A stretch of 64,000 nt of DNA, from the NCBI RefSeq assembly GCF_020515695.1, contig NZ_JAIWJA010000011.1, positions 1-64,000 on the forward strand. The letters are read 5' to 3'. Positions 51,413-59,664 of this stretch are shown piece after piece. Below the pieces are notes generated by a model. The model did no database searches and had not been told where the DNA came from. It was given only the letters and a program-made list of their open reading frames with translations. Position numbers and translations under genes: made by a program. The stretch comes from Pseudomonas sp. MWU16-30317. GTDB lineage: Bacteria; Pseudomonadota; Gammaproteobacteria; Pseudomonadales; Pseudomonadaceae. The first letter of the stretch is position 1. Each line of letters starts with the position of its first letter.

Positions 51413-52394
51413 TGAGTGCACTGATGAGTTTGCGGGCTGCTTCCTGGCCACTCAACCACGCGCCTTCGACACGGCCGGAAAGGCACCAGTCGCCACACAC
51501 ATAGATGCCCAGATCGGCATCCGCCAGAGCACCCCATTCGTGGTTGCTCGATGGCCGTGCATAGAGCCAGCGATGTGCCAGGCTGAAACTCGGTGCGGGC
51601 ACCGGGCAACTGAGCAGTTCGGCGAATGCACCATACAGATGCTCGATCACGGCCTCTTTGGACAGGTCGATGTGCTGACGGCTCCACTCACTGCTGGCAT
51701 GCAGCACCCAGGTGTCGAGCGTCGCTTCGCGCCCCGGTTTGCTGCGATTGCAGGCCAGCCAGTCGAGGGGGCTGTCCTGCACGAAGCAGCCTTGCATCGG
51801 GGTGTCGAGCGGGTGCTCGAAACCCAGCGCCACGGCCCAGGTCGGGTCCATCTTGACCCCGGCAGCGACGGCGGCAAGCTTGGGTACCGTCGCCAGCAGC
51901 GCGGTCGCCTGAGGTGCCGGCACCGCGCAGATCACATGGCTGAACGGCCCGTGGCTGGCGCCTTCGGCGTCGAGCAGATGCCAGTACTGTTTGCCACGGA
52001 ACACTTCGGTGATGCGGCAGGAAAATACCGCAGGCGTGTCGCCGAGTTCGGCGCGGCCGATGGCACCCATGCGCGGCGTGCCGACCCAGCGGGTCTGCTC
52101 GTCAGGCGAGGGGCTCAATACGCCAGCGTTGGAATTGTAGAGCTGCGGTGTCCATTCCTGAACCCAGCCCTGAGCTTGCCATTGCTGGACCTGGGACACG
52201 AAACGACGGTCGCGGGCAGTGAAATATTGGGCACCCAGATCGAGCGACCCGGCATCGCTGCGCTTGCTCGACATGCGCCCACCCGGGCCCTTGCTTTTGT
52301 CGAACAGATGCACGGCGTGCCCGGCCTGAATCAGTGCCTGGGCGGCGGAGAGTCCGGCAATACCGGTACCGATGATTGCGATAGGTACAGTCAT
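51405..52394 (-). CDS. Bacterial renalase (NAD(P)H-isomer oxidase flavoprotein)
   Basis: A 329-aa FAD enzyme. It begins MTVPIAIIGTGIAGLSAAQA with the dinucleotide motif, then GPGGRMSSKRSDAGSLDLGA, and ends with GIYVCGDWCLSGRVEGAWLS. The sequence is very close, as I recall it, to the renalase characterised from the P. syringae group, which oxidises 2- and 6-dihydro isomers of NAD(P)H back to NAD(P)+. It would act as a metabolite-repair enzyme. Its promoter region carries a LitR-type operator, linking it to the photolyase regulon. Confidence 0.85.
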   Translation of the reverse strand: MTVPIAIIGTGIAGLSAAQALIQAGHAVHLFDKSKGPGGRMSSKRSDAGSLDLGAQYFTARDRRFVSQVQQWQAQGWVQEWTPQLYNSNAGVLSPSPDEQTRWVGTPRMGAIGRAELGDTPAVFSCRITEVFRGKQYWHLLDAEGASHGPFSHVICAVPAPQATALLATVPKLAAVAAGVKMDPTWAVALGFEHPLDTPMQGCFVQDSPLDWLACNRSKPGREATLDTWVLHASSEWSRQHIDLSKEAVIEHLYGAFAELLSCPVPAPSFSLAHRWLYARPSSNHEWGALADADLGIYVCGDWCLSGRVEGAWLSGQEAARKLISALNA

Positions 52395-52443
52395 AGTGGC
52401 CTCGTAACTTCTCTAAAGCACAGACTACGCTCAAGAACAAACC

Positions 52444-52467
52444 TGTACAATGGCGTTTTCCGGTACA
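52444..52467. promoter_or_regulatory. LitR-type operator 3
   Basis: TGTACA (52444-52449), 12 bases, then GGTACA (52462-52467): the same operator with one change. It lies in the divergent region between the renalase gene (50 nt to the left) and the epimerase gene, and could control either or both. A further TGTACG lies at 52475 at a different spacing. Confidence 0.7.
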
Positions 52468-52594
52468 ACTTGACTGTACGCCGTTTTGTCGGTTGCTCTA
52501 TTGTTTATCTGAGGGGTGGCGTAATACTTAAGTGCCTTCTCTTAATAAAAATAGACTAGCGACGTTGATCCAACGCCACACAAAGGAAGGTCAC

Positions 52595-53497
52595 ATGCAT
52601 ATATTGCTGACGGGCGGTACCGGTTTGATTGGCCGGGCTCTGTGCCGGCGCTGGTTGGCAGCAGGCCACCAGTTGACGGTGTGGAGCCGTGATCCCGCGA
52701 CGGTGCGGCGCCTGTGTGGTGAAGGCGTGCGAGGTGTCGAGCGCCTTGAGGAGCTTGGTGCGGAACCTGTCGATGCGGTGATCAATCTGGCCGGCGCGCC
52801 GATTGCCGATCGTCCCTGGACCGGCAAGCGGCGCGCCTTTCTGTGGGCCAGTCGCATTGCCCTGACCGAAAAGCTGCTGGAGTGGTTGCAGGATCGCGGG
52901 CATCGGCCTGCGGTACTCATCAGCGGCTCGGCGGTGGGCTGGTACGGTGATGCGGGCGAGCGTGAAATCACTGAAGCCTCGACCCCTGTCAAAGAAGATT
53001 TCGCCAGCCAGCTCTGCATCGCCTGGGAAGAAACCGCCGAACGCGCCAGCAACCTTGGCCTGCGCGTGGTACTGGTGCGCACCGGCCTGGTGCTGTCCAG
53101 TGAGGGCGGTTTCCTCAAGCGCCTGGCGCTGCCGTTCAAGCTTGGCCTGGGCGGCCCTATCGGCGATGGTCGGCAGTGGATGCCTTGGGTGCACATCGAC
53201 GACCAAATCGCCCTGATAGATTTTCTCCTGCATCAGGCTGATGCTCAGGGCCCCTATAATGCCTGCGCCCCCAACCCGGTGCGCAACCGCGAGTTCGCCA
53301 AGCGCCTGGGCCAGGCCCTGCACCGTCCCGCGTTCCTGCCGCTGCCGGCGCCGCTGTTGCGCATCGGCCTGGGGGAAATGGCCGGGCTGCTGCTGGGCGG
53401 GCAGCGGGCGCGGCCGACGCGGCTGCAAGAGGCCGGCTTCACCTTCAAATTCACCGATCTGCAATCGGCCCTGGACGATTTGTCCGGGCGCCTCTAA
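52595..53497 (+). CDS. TIGR01777-family epimerase (SDR39U1-like)
   Basis: A 300-aa extended SDR starting at ATG 52595 (MHILLTGGTGLIGRALCRRW), with AAGGAAGG as ribosome site. The NAD(P) motif is TGGTGLIG. Family segments include VINLAGAPIADRPWTGKRRA, LISGSAVGWYGDAGEREITE, and a C-terminal domain with YNACAPNPVRNREFAKRLGQ. The biochemical role of this family is not settled. It is followed after 13 nt by hemH, and its upstream region holds a LitR-type operator, so both may be light-regulated. Confidence 0.9.
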   Translation: MHILLTGGTGLIGRALCRRWLAAGHQLTVWSRDPATVRRLCGEGVRGVERLEELGAEPVDAVINLAGAPIADRPWTGKRRAFLWASRIALTEKLLEWLQDRGHRPAVLISGSAVGWYGDAGEREITEASTPVKEDFASQLCIAWEETAERASNLGLRVVLVRTGLVLSSEGGFLKRLALPFKLGLGGPIGDGRQWMPWVHIDDQIALIDFLLHQADAQGPYNACAPNPVRNREFAKRLGQALHRPAFLPLPAPLLRIGLGEMAGLLLGGQRARPTRLQEAGFTFKFTDLQSALDDLSGRL

Positions 53498-53510
53498 CAT
53501 AGGATGCTGC

Positions 53511-54530
53511 ATGACTGATCATGCTCTGCTGTTGGTCAATCTGGGCTCTCCGGCTTCGACTTCAGTCGCCGACGTAAGAAGCTACCTCAACCAGTTCCTC
53601 ATGGACCCTTACGTCATCGACCTGCCGTGGCCGATTCGTCGCCTGCTGGTGTCGCTGATCCTGATCAAGCGCCCTGAGCAGTCGGCGCATGCCTACGCCT
53701 CGATCTGGTGGGAGGAAGGCTCGCCGCTGGTCGAGCTGACCCGACGCCTGCGCACTCAGGTCGAGCCGTTGTGGGCCCATGGCCCGGTGGAGATCGCCAT
53801 GCGCTATGGCCAGCCCTCGTTGCAGTCGGTGCTTGGCAAACTGGCGGCGCAAGGCGTGCGCAAGGTGACCCTGGCGCCTCTGTATCCGCAGTTCGCCGAC
53901 AGCACGGTGACCACGGTGATCGAAGAGGCGCGGCGGGTGGTGGCGGATGATCGCTTGCCCATCGAATTTGTGCTGCTCAAGCCGTTCTACGATCAGCCTG
54001 AGTACCTTGACGCGCTGGCCGAGAGTGCCCGTGCCTATGTGGAGCGGGATTACGACCACCTGCTGTTCAGTTTTCACGGGCTTCCCGAGCGGCACATCAA
54101 GAAGCTGCTGCCCAAGGATGAGCCACGCCACTGTCTGGCCGATAGTGACTGCTGCATGAAGGCATCACCACAGACCCTCGCCGTCTGTTACCGCGCCCAG
54201 TGCATGCACGCCGCACACTCGGTGGCGCAGCGCCTCGGGTTACCGGCGGACAAGTGGTCGGTGGCGTTCCAGTCCCGCCTCGGGCGCGACAAGTGGATCG
54301 AGCCGTACACCGAGGCGCGCCTGGAAGCGTTGGCGAAGGACGGGGTGAAGAAGATCCTGGTGATGTGCCCGGCGTTCGTCGCCGATTGCATCGAGACGCT
54401 CGAGGAAATCGGCGACCGTGGCCGCGAGACTTTCGTCGAGGCGGGTGGAGAGGAGTTGGTGCTGGTGCCGTGCCTCAACGATGGCGCGCAGTGGGCGCAG
54501 GCGTTGACGGGGTTATGCGAGCGGGCTTGA
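53511..54530 (+). CDS. hemH: Ferrochelatase
   Basis: A 339-aa enzyme inserting Fe(II) into protoporphyrin IX, the last step of haem synthesis. The start is MTDHALLLVNLGSPASTSVA. The active-site His is in LLFSFHGLPERHIKKL, and a Cys-containing stretch HCLADSDCCMKASPQTLAVC follows. The C-terminal VMCPAFVADCIETLEEI includes the conserved Glu. Keeping hemH inside a light-responsive unit makes sense because protoporphyrin is a strong photosensitiser that should not accumulate in light. Confidence 0.96.
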   Translation: MTDHALLLVNLGSPASTSVADVRSYLNQFLMDPYVIDLPWPIRRLLVSLILIKRPEQSAHAYASIWWEEGSPLVELTRRLRTQVEPLWAHGPVEIAMRYGQPSLQSVLGKLAAQGVRKVTLAPLYPQFADSTVTTVIEEARRVVADDRLPIEFVLLKPFYDQPEYLDALAESARAYVERDYDHLLFSFHGLPERHIKKLLPKDEPRHCLADSDCCMKASPQTLAVCYRAQCMHAAHSVAQRLGLPADKWSVAFQSRLGRDKWIEPYTEARLEALAKDGVKKILVMCPAFVADCIETLEEIGDRGRETFVEAGGEELVLVPCLNDGAQWAQALTGLCERA

Positions 54531-54959
54531 TTCTGGCGGCATCCCCGCAGGAGCGGGTTCTGCCCGCCCTTCAAGCGAATGGAATCTAAGCGGTAGAGTA
54601 CCCGCCCCGCAGGTCGGAAGTGCGCGGGTACTCCGTTGGAGTCGCGGAACGTTTGGGTTTCAGTCGTTAGCCCCATGGCTATGTCTTAGCGCATCGGCAG
54701 TAGATTTGTTGCTAAAAAATTTAGATAAAGAACGGTGATTTTGAATTTTCGAAAGATTCGCGCAAAGTTCAGCATTCGCCAAAAACGCGCGGTTACATAC
54801 CATTTGACGCGATGGCCTTCAGAATTTTCCTACAGTACCTTCGGAATAGGCTGATGGCGGAGGTCGTTGGACAGCAGTCACTATCGTTTCCGAGCAAGCG
54901 AGCGCTCTACGCCTTGTTTATAGCGTATTGCGTATAACTTTTTGGTTTGGAAATGTTCT
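54531..54959. other. Intergenic region, AT-rich in its right half
   Basis: A REP-like half unit (CCGCAGGAGCGGGTTCTGCC) follows hemH at 54544-54563. From about 54690 the base composition becomes clearly AT-richer (GCTAAAAAATTTAGATAAAG), continuous with the following frameshifted gene. I see no gene in this stretch. A TTGCGT / TATAGC pair near 54915 could be part of a promoter, but the match is poor. Confidence 0.5.
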
Positions 54960-55541
54960 ATGCAAATACAGTTACCACCCCTTGTTATAACTCCAGGCGG
55001 AATTCAGACTTATTCGCCTGATGGAAATGGAGGTGGCTATTTTGACTCCATCCCTCGTCAGCAAGCAGGATTGCCTAGCGCTCTGAGAGACATTATAGGG
55101 AAAGCGGATGATCTATATACTTCCGGAAGGAAGAAGGAAGAAGGAAGAAGGAAGAAGGAAGAAGGCAGACTATGCCGAAGCGGCGAGTGCGCTGCACGTT
55201 ACCTTGGATTTGGAAATCGAGTCCAAACGAGCGTTGATTGAAAGTGAAAACAATGGGGCGGTCGATCCTGCCGGTGTTGCGCTACGGGTACTGTCTTTGC
55301 TAATAGAGGAGAACGTTCAGGCCTCTCAAAATCAGACGGCGATTGCGCTTTCATACCACGGCTCCGATCCTCTTTTGAATGATTTTAAAATCCCCGAAGG
55401 GGTAGACGCATTCGGATACCACGACGCTTGGAAGGTGGAACGCTGGAGGACTACCAGCTTCGCGATGATGTAACTCTATTTTATACGAGTGACGCGATAG
55501 AGTTATATGATATTCAACTGGAAAAGGAGCATGGCATATGA
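54960..55541 (+). pseudogene. Frameshifted hypothetical gene carrying a 7-bp repeat tract
   Basis: One gene appears to be split over three frames. Part 1, from ATG 54960 (MQIQLPPLVITPGGIQTYSP), runs to the repeat tract at 55129. Part 2 continues in the next frame: KADYAEAASALHVTLDLEIE ... NDFKIPEGVDAFGYHDAW. Part 3 resumes in a further frame: EGGTLEDYQLRDDVTLFYTS ... LEKEHGI, ending at TGA 55539-55541. Losing one 7-bp unit would rejoin parts 1 and 2; adding one G near 55430 would rejoin parts 2 and 3. The restored protein would be about 190 aa, polar, without known motifs. It may be a decayed gene or a phase-variable one. Confidence 0.65.
55129..55163. repeat. (GGAAGAA)5 heptanucleotide tandem repeat
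   Basis: Five perfect copies of GGAAGAA, preceded by GGAA and followed by the related GGCAGAC. The tract lies inside coding sequence. A unit of 7 bp shifts the reading frame with each copy gained or lost. One, four or seven copies would be in frame; five copies is out of frame. Confidence 0.92.
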
Positions 55542-55798
55542 GCGTTAAATCATTTTTGGACAGCTTCTCTCCCGAAGAAATAGTCCAAGTTCTTTCTGGG
55601 GCAGAAGCCGGTATCGACTATCCCCACCTCGATATGCTGCTCACCCAAACGCGCAGCCCCAGCTTGACTCCCGCTCAAGTACTGGCAGTGGTAACCGAAC
55701 TGCTCAACAGCGGAGTTATTGTTTATGGTGTCAAGGGTGGCCGATATACGAAGGGGCCGCAGTGGACCGCCGTTGATACTTCAAGGCTGAAGAGCTGA
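55538..55798 (+). CDS. Small orphan protein, 86 aa
   Basis: Starts at ATG 55538, overlapping the restored stop of the broken gene as ATGA. The ribosome site AAAAGGAGC lies 10 nt upstream. The sequence begins MSVKSFLDSFSPEEIVQVLS and has a winged-helix-like look in TPAQVLAVVTELLNSGVIVY and GGRYTKGPQW. No family is recognised. The coupling suggests it works with the upstream gene, and its intact frame suggests it may still be expressed. Such two-gene orphans in low-GC islands are often effector/immunity or toxin/antitoxin pairs, but nothing in the sequence proves this. Confidence 0.65.
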   Translation: MSVKSFLDSFSPEEIVQVLSGAEAGIDYPHLDMLLTQTRSPSLTPAQVLAVVTELLNSGVIVYGVKGGRYTKGPQWTAVDTSRLKS

Positions 55799-55905
55799 CT
55801 TATCTGCAATACTGCCGATTATCGTGAGATCCCTGCGCCCGCAGAGCTGTTTGAATAGTTCGCGGGCCCAGACCGCCCCCCCCCACAAGCGGGGCGGTGC
55901 CTTGA

Positions 55906-57171
55906 TCAAAGCTCAGGGGTGTTCTTCTTCCACTCACCGCCACCTGGCAGCAGAAGGTTCAAGGCAATCGCTACAACCGCGCACAGTGCAATCCCCTTCA
56001 GGCCGAAGTCGCTTGGCCCCGTCCCGGTACCGATCAGTACCCCGCCAATCCCGAACACCAGGGTCACCGAAACGATCACCAGGTTTCGCGCTTCACCGAG
56101 ATCGATCTGGTTGCGGATCAGGGTATTCATCCCCACCGCCGCGATCGAGCCGAACAACAGGCACAGAATCCCGCCCATCACTGGCACCGGGATGCTTTGC
56201 AGCAACGCGCCGAACTTGCCGATGAACGCCAGGCTGATGGCGAACACCGCTGCCCAGGTCATGATCTTGGGGTTGTAGTTCTTGGTCAGCATCACCGCGC
56301 CGGTGACTTCCGCGTAGGTGGTGTTGGGCGGTCCACCGAAGAGTCCGGCGGCTGTGGTGGCGATGCCATCACCCAGCAACGTGCGGTGCAATCCCGGTTT
56401 TTTCAGGTAGTCGCGACCGGTCACGCTACCCACCGCGATCACCCCGCCGATATGCTCGATGGCTGGCGCCAAGGCCACCGGCACGATGAACAGAATCGCC
56501 TGCCAATTGAACGCTGGCGCGGTGAAGTGCGGGATGGCCAGCCAGGGCGCGGCGGCGATCTTGGCGGTGTCGACCACGCCAAACCAGAATGCCAGGGCAA
56601 AGCCCACCAGCACGCCTGAGATGATCGGCACCAGGCGGAAGATGCCTTTGCCGAACACCGCCACCAGCAGGGTGGTCAGCAGTGCCGGCATGGAGATCAG
56701 CATGGCGGTGCTGTAGGGGATCAGCTCGCTGCCATCGCCGGCTCTGCCCATCGCCATGTTGGCGGCGATCGGCGCCATGGCCAGGCCGATGGAAATGATC
56801 ACCGGGCCGATCACCACCGGCGGCAGCAGGCGGTCGATGAATCCGGTGCCTTTGATTTTTACCGCCAGGCCCAGGAAGGTGTAGACGAAGCCTGCTGCCA
56901 TCACCCCGCCCATGGTCTCGGCCAGGCCGAACTGGCCCTTGGCGAGAATGATCGGGGTGATGAAGGCGAAGCTCGAGGCCAGGAACACCGGAACCTGCCG
57001 CCCCGTGACGATCTGGAACAGCAGCGTGCCCAGGCCGGCGGTGAACAGCGCCACGTTGGGGTCCAACCCGGTAATCAGTGGCATCAGCACCAGGGCGCCG
57101 AAGGCCACGAACAGCATCTGCGCGCCAGACAGAATCTGGCGCCACAGCGGGTCGTTGAACTCGTCCTGCAT
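55906..57171 (-). CDS. uraA: Uracil permease
   Basis: A 421-aa NCS2 transporter for uracil:proton symport. The start is ATG 57171 (MQDEFNDPLWRQILSGAQML), two bases after the upp stop; the longer frame lies inside upp. About fourteen helices. Family motifs include VPVFLASSFAFITPIILAKG, IVPVALAPAIEHIGGVIAVG (substrate-binding Glu), and LFGGPPNTTYAEVTGAVMLT. The pair upp-uraA forms the uracil salvage operon. Confidence 0.94.
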   Translation of the reverse strand: MQDEFNDPLWRQILSGAQMLFVAFGALVLMPLITGLDPNVALFTAGLGTLLFQIVTGRQVPVFLASSFAFITPIILAKGQFGLAETMGGVMAAGFVYTFLGLAVKIKGTGFIDRLLPPVVIGPVIISIGLAMAPIAANMAMGRAGDGSELIPYSTAMLISMPALLTTLLVAVFGKGIFRLVPIISGVLVGFALAFWFGVVDTAKIAAAPWLAIPHFTAPAFNWQAILFIVPVALAPAIEHIGGVIAVGSVTGRDYLKKPGLHRTLLGDGIATTAAGLFGGPPNTTYAEVTGAVMLTKNYNPKIMTWAAVFAISLAFIGKFGALLQSIPVPVMGGILCLLFGSIAAVGMNTLIRNQIDLGEARNLVIVSVTLVFGIGGVLIGTGTGPSDFGLKGIALCAVVAIALNLLLPGGGEWKKNTPEL

Positions 57172-57173
57172 GC

Positions 57174-57812
57174 TTAACCGTCCTTCTGCTTGGTGCCGAA
57201 GATCTTGTCGCCGGCATCGCCCAGGCCGGGAATGATGTAGCCGTGTTCGTTGAGCTTTTCGTCGATCGAGGCGGTGTAGATCTGCACGTCGGGGTGGGCT
57301 TTTTCCACTGCGGCGATGCCTTCTGGCGCCGCGACCAGGACCATGGCGCGAATGTCCTGGCAACCGGCTTTTTTCAGCAGATCGATGGTGGCGACCATTG
57401 AGCCGCCGGTGGCCAGCATCGGGTCGATGATCATCGCCAGGCGCTCGTTGATCTCGGGCACCAGTTTTTCCAGATAGGTATGCGCTTGGAGGGTCTGCTC
57501 GTTGCGGGCGATGCCCACGGCACTCACCTTGGCGCCCGGGATCAGGCTGAGCACGCCGTCGAGCATGCCGATGCCGGCTCGCAGGATGGGCACTACGGTG
57601 ATTTTCTTGCCGGCGATCTTCTCGACCTCGACGGTACCGGCCCAGCCTTCGATGTTGTAGGTTTCCAGGGGCAGGTCCTTGGTCGCTTCGTAGGTCAGCA
57701 GGGCGCCGACTTCTTGGGCGAGTTCGCGGAAATTCTTGGTGCTGATATCAGCGCGACGCATCAAGCCGATTTTGTGGCGGATCAGCGGATGGCGGATTTC
57801 GCGGATGGACAT
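57174..57812 (-). CDS. upp: Uracil phosphoribosyltransferase
   Basis: A 212-aa enzyme making UMP from uracil and PRPP. The N-terminal IRHPLIRHKIGLMRRADIST and the PRPP-binding IIDPMLATGGSMVATIDLLK are diagnostic. GYIIPGLGDAGDKIFGT near the end is the uracil loop. It is the first gene of the upp-uraA operon and is divergent from hpt, so the 163-nt gap between them must hold both promoters. Confidence 0.97.
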   Translation of the reverse strand: MSIREIRHPLIRHKIGLMRRADISTKNFRELAQEVGALLTYEATKDLPLETYNIEGWAGTVEVEKIAGKKITVVPILRAGIGMLDGVLSLIPGAKVSAVGIARNEQTLQAHTYLEKLVPEINERLAMIIDPMLATGGSMVATIDLLKKAGCQDIRAMVLVAAPEGIAAVEKAHPDVQIYTASIDEKLNEHGYIIPGLGDAGDKIFGTKQKDG

Positions 57813-57975
57813 GTGAAAAAACTCCCTGATCGGTCAGAAAAATGCGGGCTAGATTAATCTATTCGACACAATGTGTCTGTGAGCACATAGGACGTTAGTC
57901 CAGAAAAGCTTGATCTGATCGAAGCGGGTGCGTACCTTTGCCCGCTTTTATTCCGCCACCCCCCAGGAGAGCGCC

Positions 57976-58533
57976 ATGTCCGCTGATCTCGAGCACATCC
58001 GTCAAGTCATGCGCGAGGCCGATTGCCTGTACAGCGAAGCTGAACTCGAGGCGGCCATCGCCCGTGTCGGCGCACATATCTGCAGCGAACTGGCCGACAC
58101 CAACCCGGTGGTGTTCTGTGTCATGAACGGTGGATTGATTTTCGCCGGCAAGCTGCTGACCCATCTGAATTTCCCGCTGGAAGCCTCGTACTTGCACGCC
58201 ACGCGCTATCGCCACGAGACCCGCGGCGGCGATCTGTTCTGGAAGGCCAAGCCGGAAATCTCCTTTATCGACCGCGATGTGCTGATCATCGACGACATCC
58301 TCGACGAAGGGCACACCCTCAGCGCCATCATCGATTTCTGCAAGCATGCCGGCGCCCGTGCGGTGCACACCGCCGTGTTGATCGACAAACTGCACGATCG
58401 CAAGGCCAGCCCGGATCTCAAGGCCGATTACGTCGGCCTGACCTGCATCGATCGGTTCATCTTCGGTTACGGCATGGATTACAAGGGTTACTGGCGCAAC
58501 GCGGCCGGGATCTACGCGGTGAAGGGGCTCTAG
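57976..58533 (+). CDS. hpt: Hypoxanthine-guanine phosphoribosyltransferase
   Basis: A 185-aa purine salvage enzyme. The start ATG 57976 (MSADLEHIRQVMREADCLYS) follows CAGGAGAG. The PRPP motif is VLIIDDILDEGHTLSAIIDF; NPVVFCVMNGGLIFAGKLLT and FIFGYGMDYKGYWRN also match the family. Together with upp and the purine permease at 14.6 kb the window holds both pyrimidine and purine salvage genes. Confidence 0.95.
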   Translation: MSADLEHIRQVMREADCLYSEAELEAAIARVGAHICSELADTNPVVFCVMNGGLIFAGKLLTHLNFPLEASYLHATRYRHETRGGDLFWKAKPEISFIDRDVLIIDDILDEGHTLSAIIDFCKHAGARAVHTAVLIDKLHDRKASPDLKADYVGLTCIDRFIFGYGMDYKGYWRNAAGIYAVKGL

Positions 58534-58549
58534 GCGTTTCACGCGCCAC

Positions 58550-58627
58550 TGTGGGACTGGGCTCTACCCAGGGAGGCGCATGTCGAGGCACCTCGGTGTC
58601 TGCTTCGTGGGCAGAGCCCACTCCTAC
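58550..58627. repeat. Inverted repeat pair of a second REP-like type
   Basis: GTGGGACTGGGCTCTACCCA at the left and GGGCAGAGCCCACTCCTAC at the right are in inverse orientation, with a GAGGCGC...GAGGCACCTC stem between. The core differs from the CGCGAGCAAGC type seen elsewhere in the window. Confidence 0.6.
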
Positions 58628-58700
58628 ATTAGAGCGGTCTTTGCCCTTCGGGCTCTAATTCACCGTGCTAAAGTGCAGGCCTGCCGATCTGGAGCCTGCC

Positions 58701-59174
58701 ATGCGCCTTGCCGTTGCCGCCCTCGCTGTTCTCGTCAGCCTGCCCCTGGCTGCCGCCCCTTTGCACTCCCAGTACCTGCCCCCTGATGACCAGTCGCTGC
58801 GCGAAGGCGAGCCTGAGCAACAGCAATTGTTGCAGGTGACCGAGTATTCCATCGTCGCGGGCAACGAACGGCTGTCAAATCAGCAGCCGATCCCGGTGAC
58901 GGCGCCGCTGTTTCTGCGCCTGAAGGGCAAATCCCTGGCCAAGGCGGCGACGCTCAATCAGGTGCTGATCACCTTCGACGGTGAAAGCAAAAGCCTGAAA
59001 AAACCGGCGTTCGACGACGACACCAAGACCCTCACCCTCAACTACCCGTTGTCGATGTACCGCAGCTTGATCGACATGCTGCGCAATGAAACGGTCTACG
59101 TGCAGTTCCTCACGTACGCCAACGGCCACATCTGGGCCGACCTGCATACCATCGGCGGCCCACGCGCGCGTTGA
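58701..59174 (+). CDS. Conserved exported protein, 157 aa
   Basis: ATG 58701 follows GGAGCC. The N-terminal MRLAVAALAVLVSLPLAAAP is a Sec signal peptide with cleavage near residue 19. The mature part contains EQQQLLQVTEYSIVAGNERL and LFLRLKGKSLAKAATLNQVL. The protein is well conserved in pseudomonads at this place (between hpt and mqo), but its function is unknown. It is followed 69 nt later by another small conserved gene. Confidence 0.82.
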   Translation: MRLAVAALAVLVSLPLAAAPLHSQYLPPDDQSLREGEPEQQQLLQVTEYSIVAGNERLSNQQPIPVTAPLFLRLKGKSLAKAATLNQVLITFDGESKSLKKPAFDDDTKTLTLNYPLSMYRSLIDMLRNETVYVQFLTYANGHIWADLHTIGGPRAR

Positions 59175-59243
59175 GTGTCGGCTGCAGGCAGGTATAAACT
59201 GCGTGCCCCGTGAAATGACCGCGACAGCAAGTTGGAGTCGGCA

Positions 59244-59531
59244 ATGCGTAAAGACAAGAAGCAAGTGATCGGTGACGAGATTGGCGATGGGCAAATCAAG
59301 CTGTTTCTGGATTTCGAACCCGTCGATGCCACTTCGCCTTCGTTGCACAAGCTGATCAAGGCATACCGCGGTTTGCGGGTGGATGATTTCGAGCGTTTTC
59401 TGGTGTTCTTCCGCGAAGCCGGCCTTGATCTTGACGGCAAGGACGAGCACGGCCAGACCTTCATCGAGCTGATCAAGGATCAGCGCAACGCGCCGGAATA
59501 TATTGAATTGATCGAAAAAGCCCGCGGTTGA
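59244..59531 (+). CDS. PA4642-like conserved protein, 95 aa
   Basis: Starts at ATG 59244 (MRKDKKQVIGDEIGDGQIKL) with GGAG nine bases upstream. The protein is acidic and helical (SPSLHKLIKAYRGLRVDDFE, FREAGLDLDGKDEHGQTFIE) and has no signal or membrane segment. Homologues stand in the same place in other pseudomonads near mqo. The helix-repeat look recalls an ankyrin-like or adaptor fold, but this is weak. Function unknown. Confidence 0.82.
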   Translation: MRKDKKQVIGDEIGDGQIKLFLDFEPVDATSPSLHKLIKAYRGLRVDDFERFLVFFREAGLDLDGKDEHGQTFIELIKDQRNAPEYIELIEKARG

Positions 59532-59559
59532 TCGAGCACAGATGGCGCTCTCACGATCC

Positions 59560-59634
59560 TCTTCGCGGGCAGGCCTTGCCCCCACAGGTGTGCGCTTGAC
59601 ACTGTGAGAGCAGAGCTTGCCCGCGAAGGGGCCG
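59560..59634. repeat. REP-like inverted pair
   Basis: CTCTTCGCGGGCAGGCCTTG...CCCCCACA at the left and GTGAGAGCAGAGCTTGCCCG...GAAGGGGCC at the right, inverted, fill the gap between two convergent genes. Confidence 0.75.
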
Positions 59635-59664
59635 GTACGACCAGCCCATCAGCGTCAGACAGCG

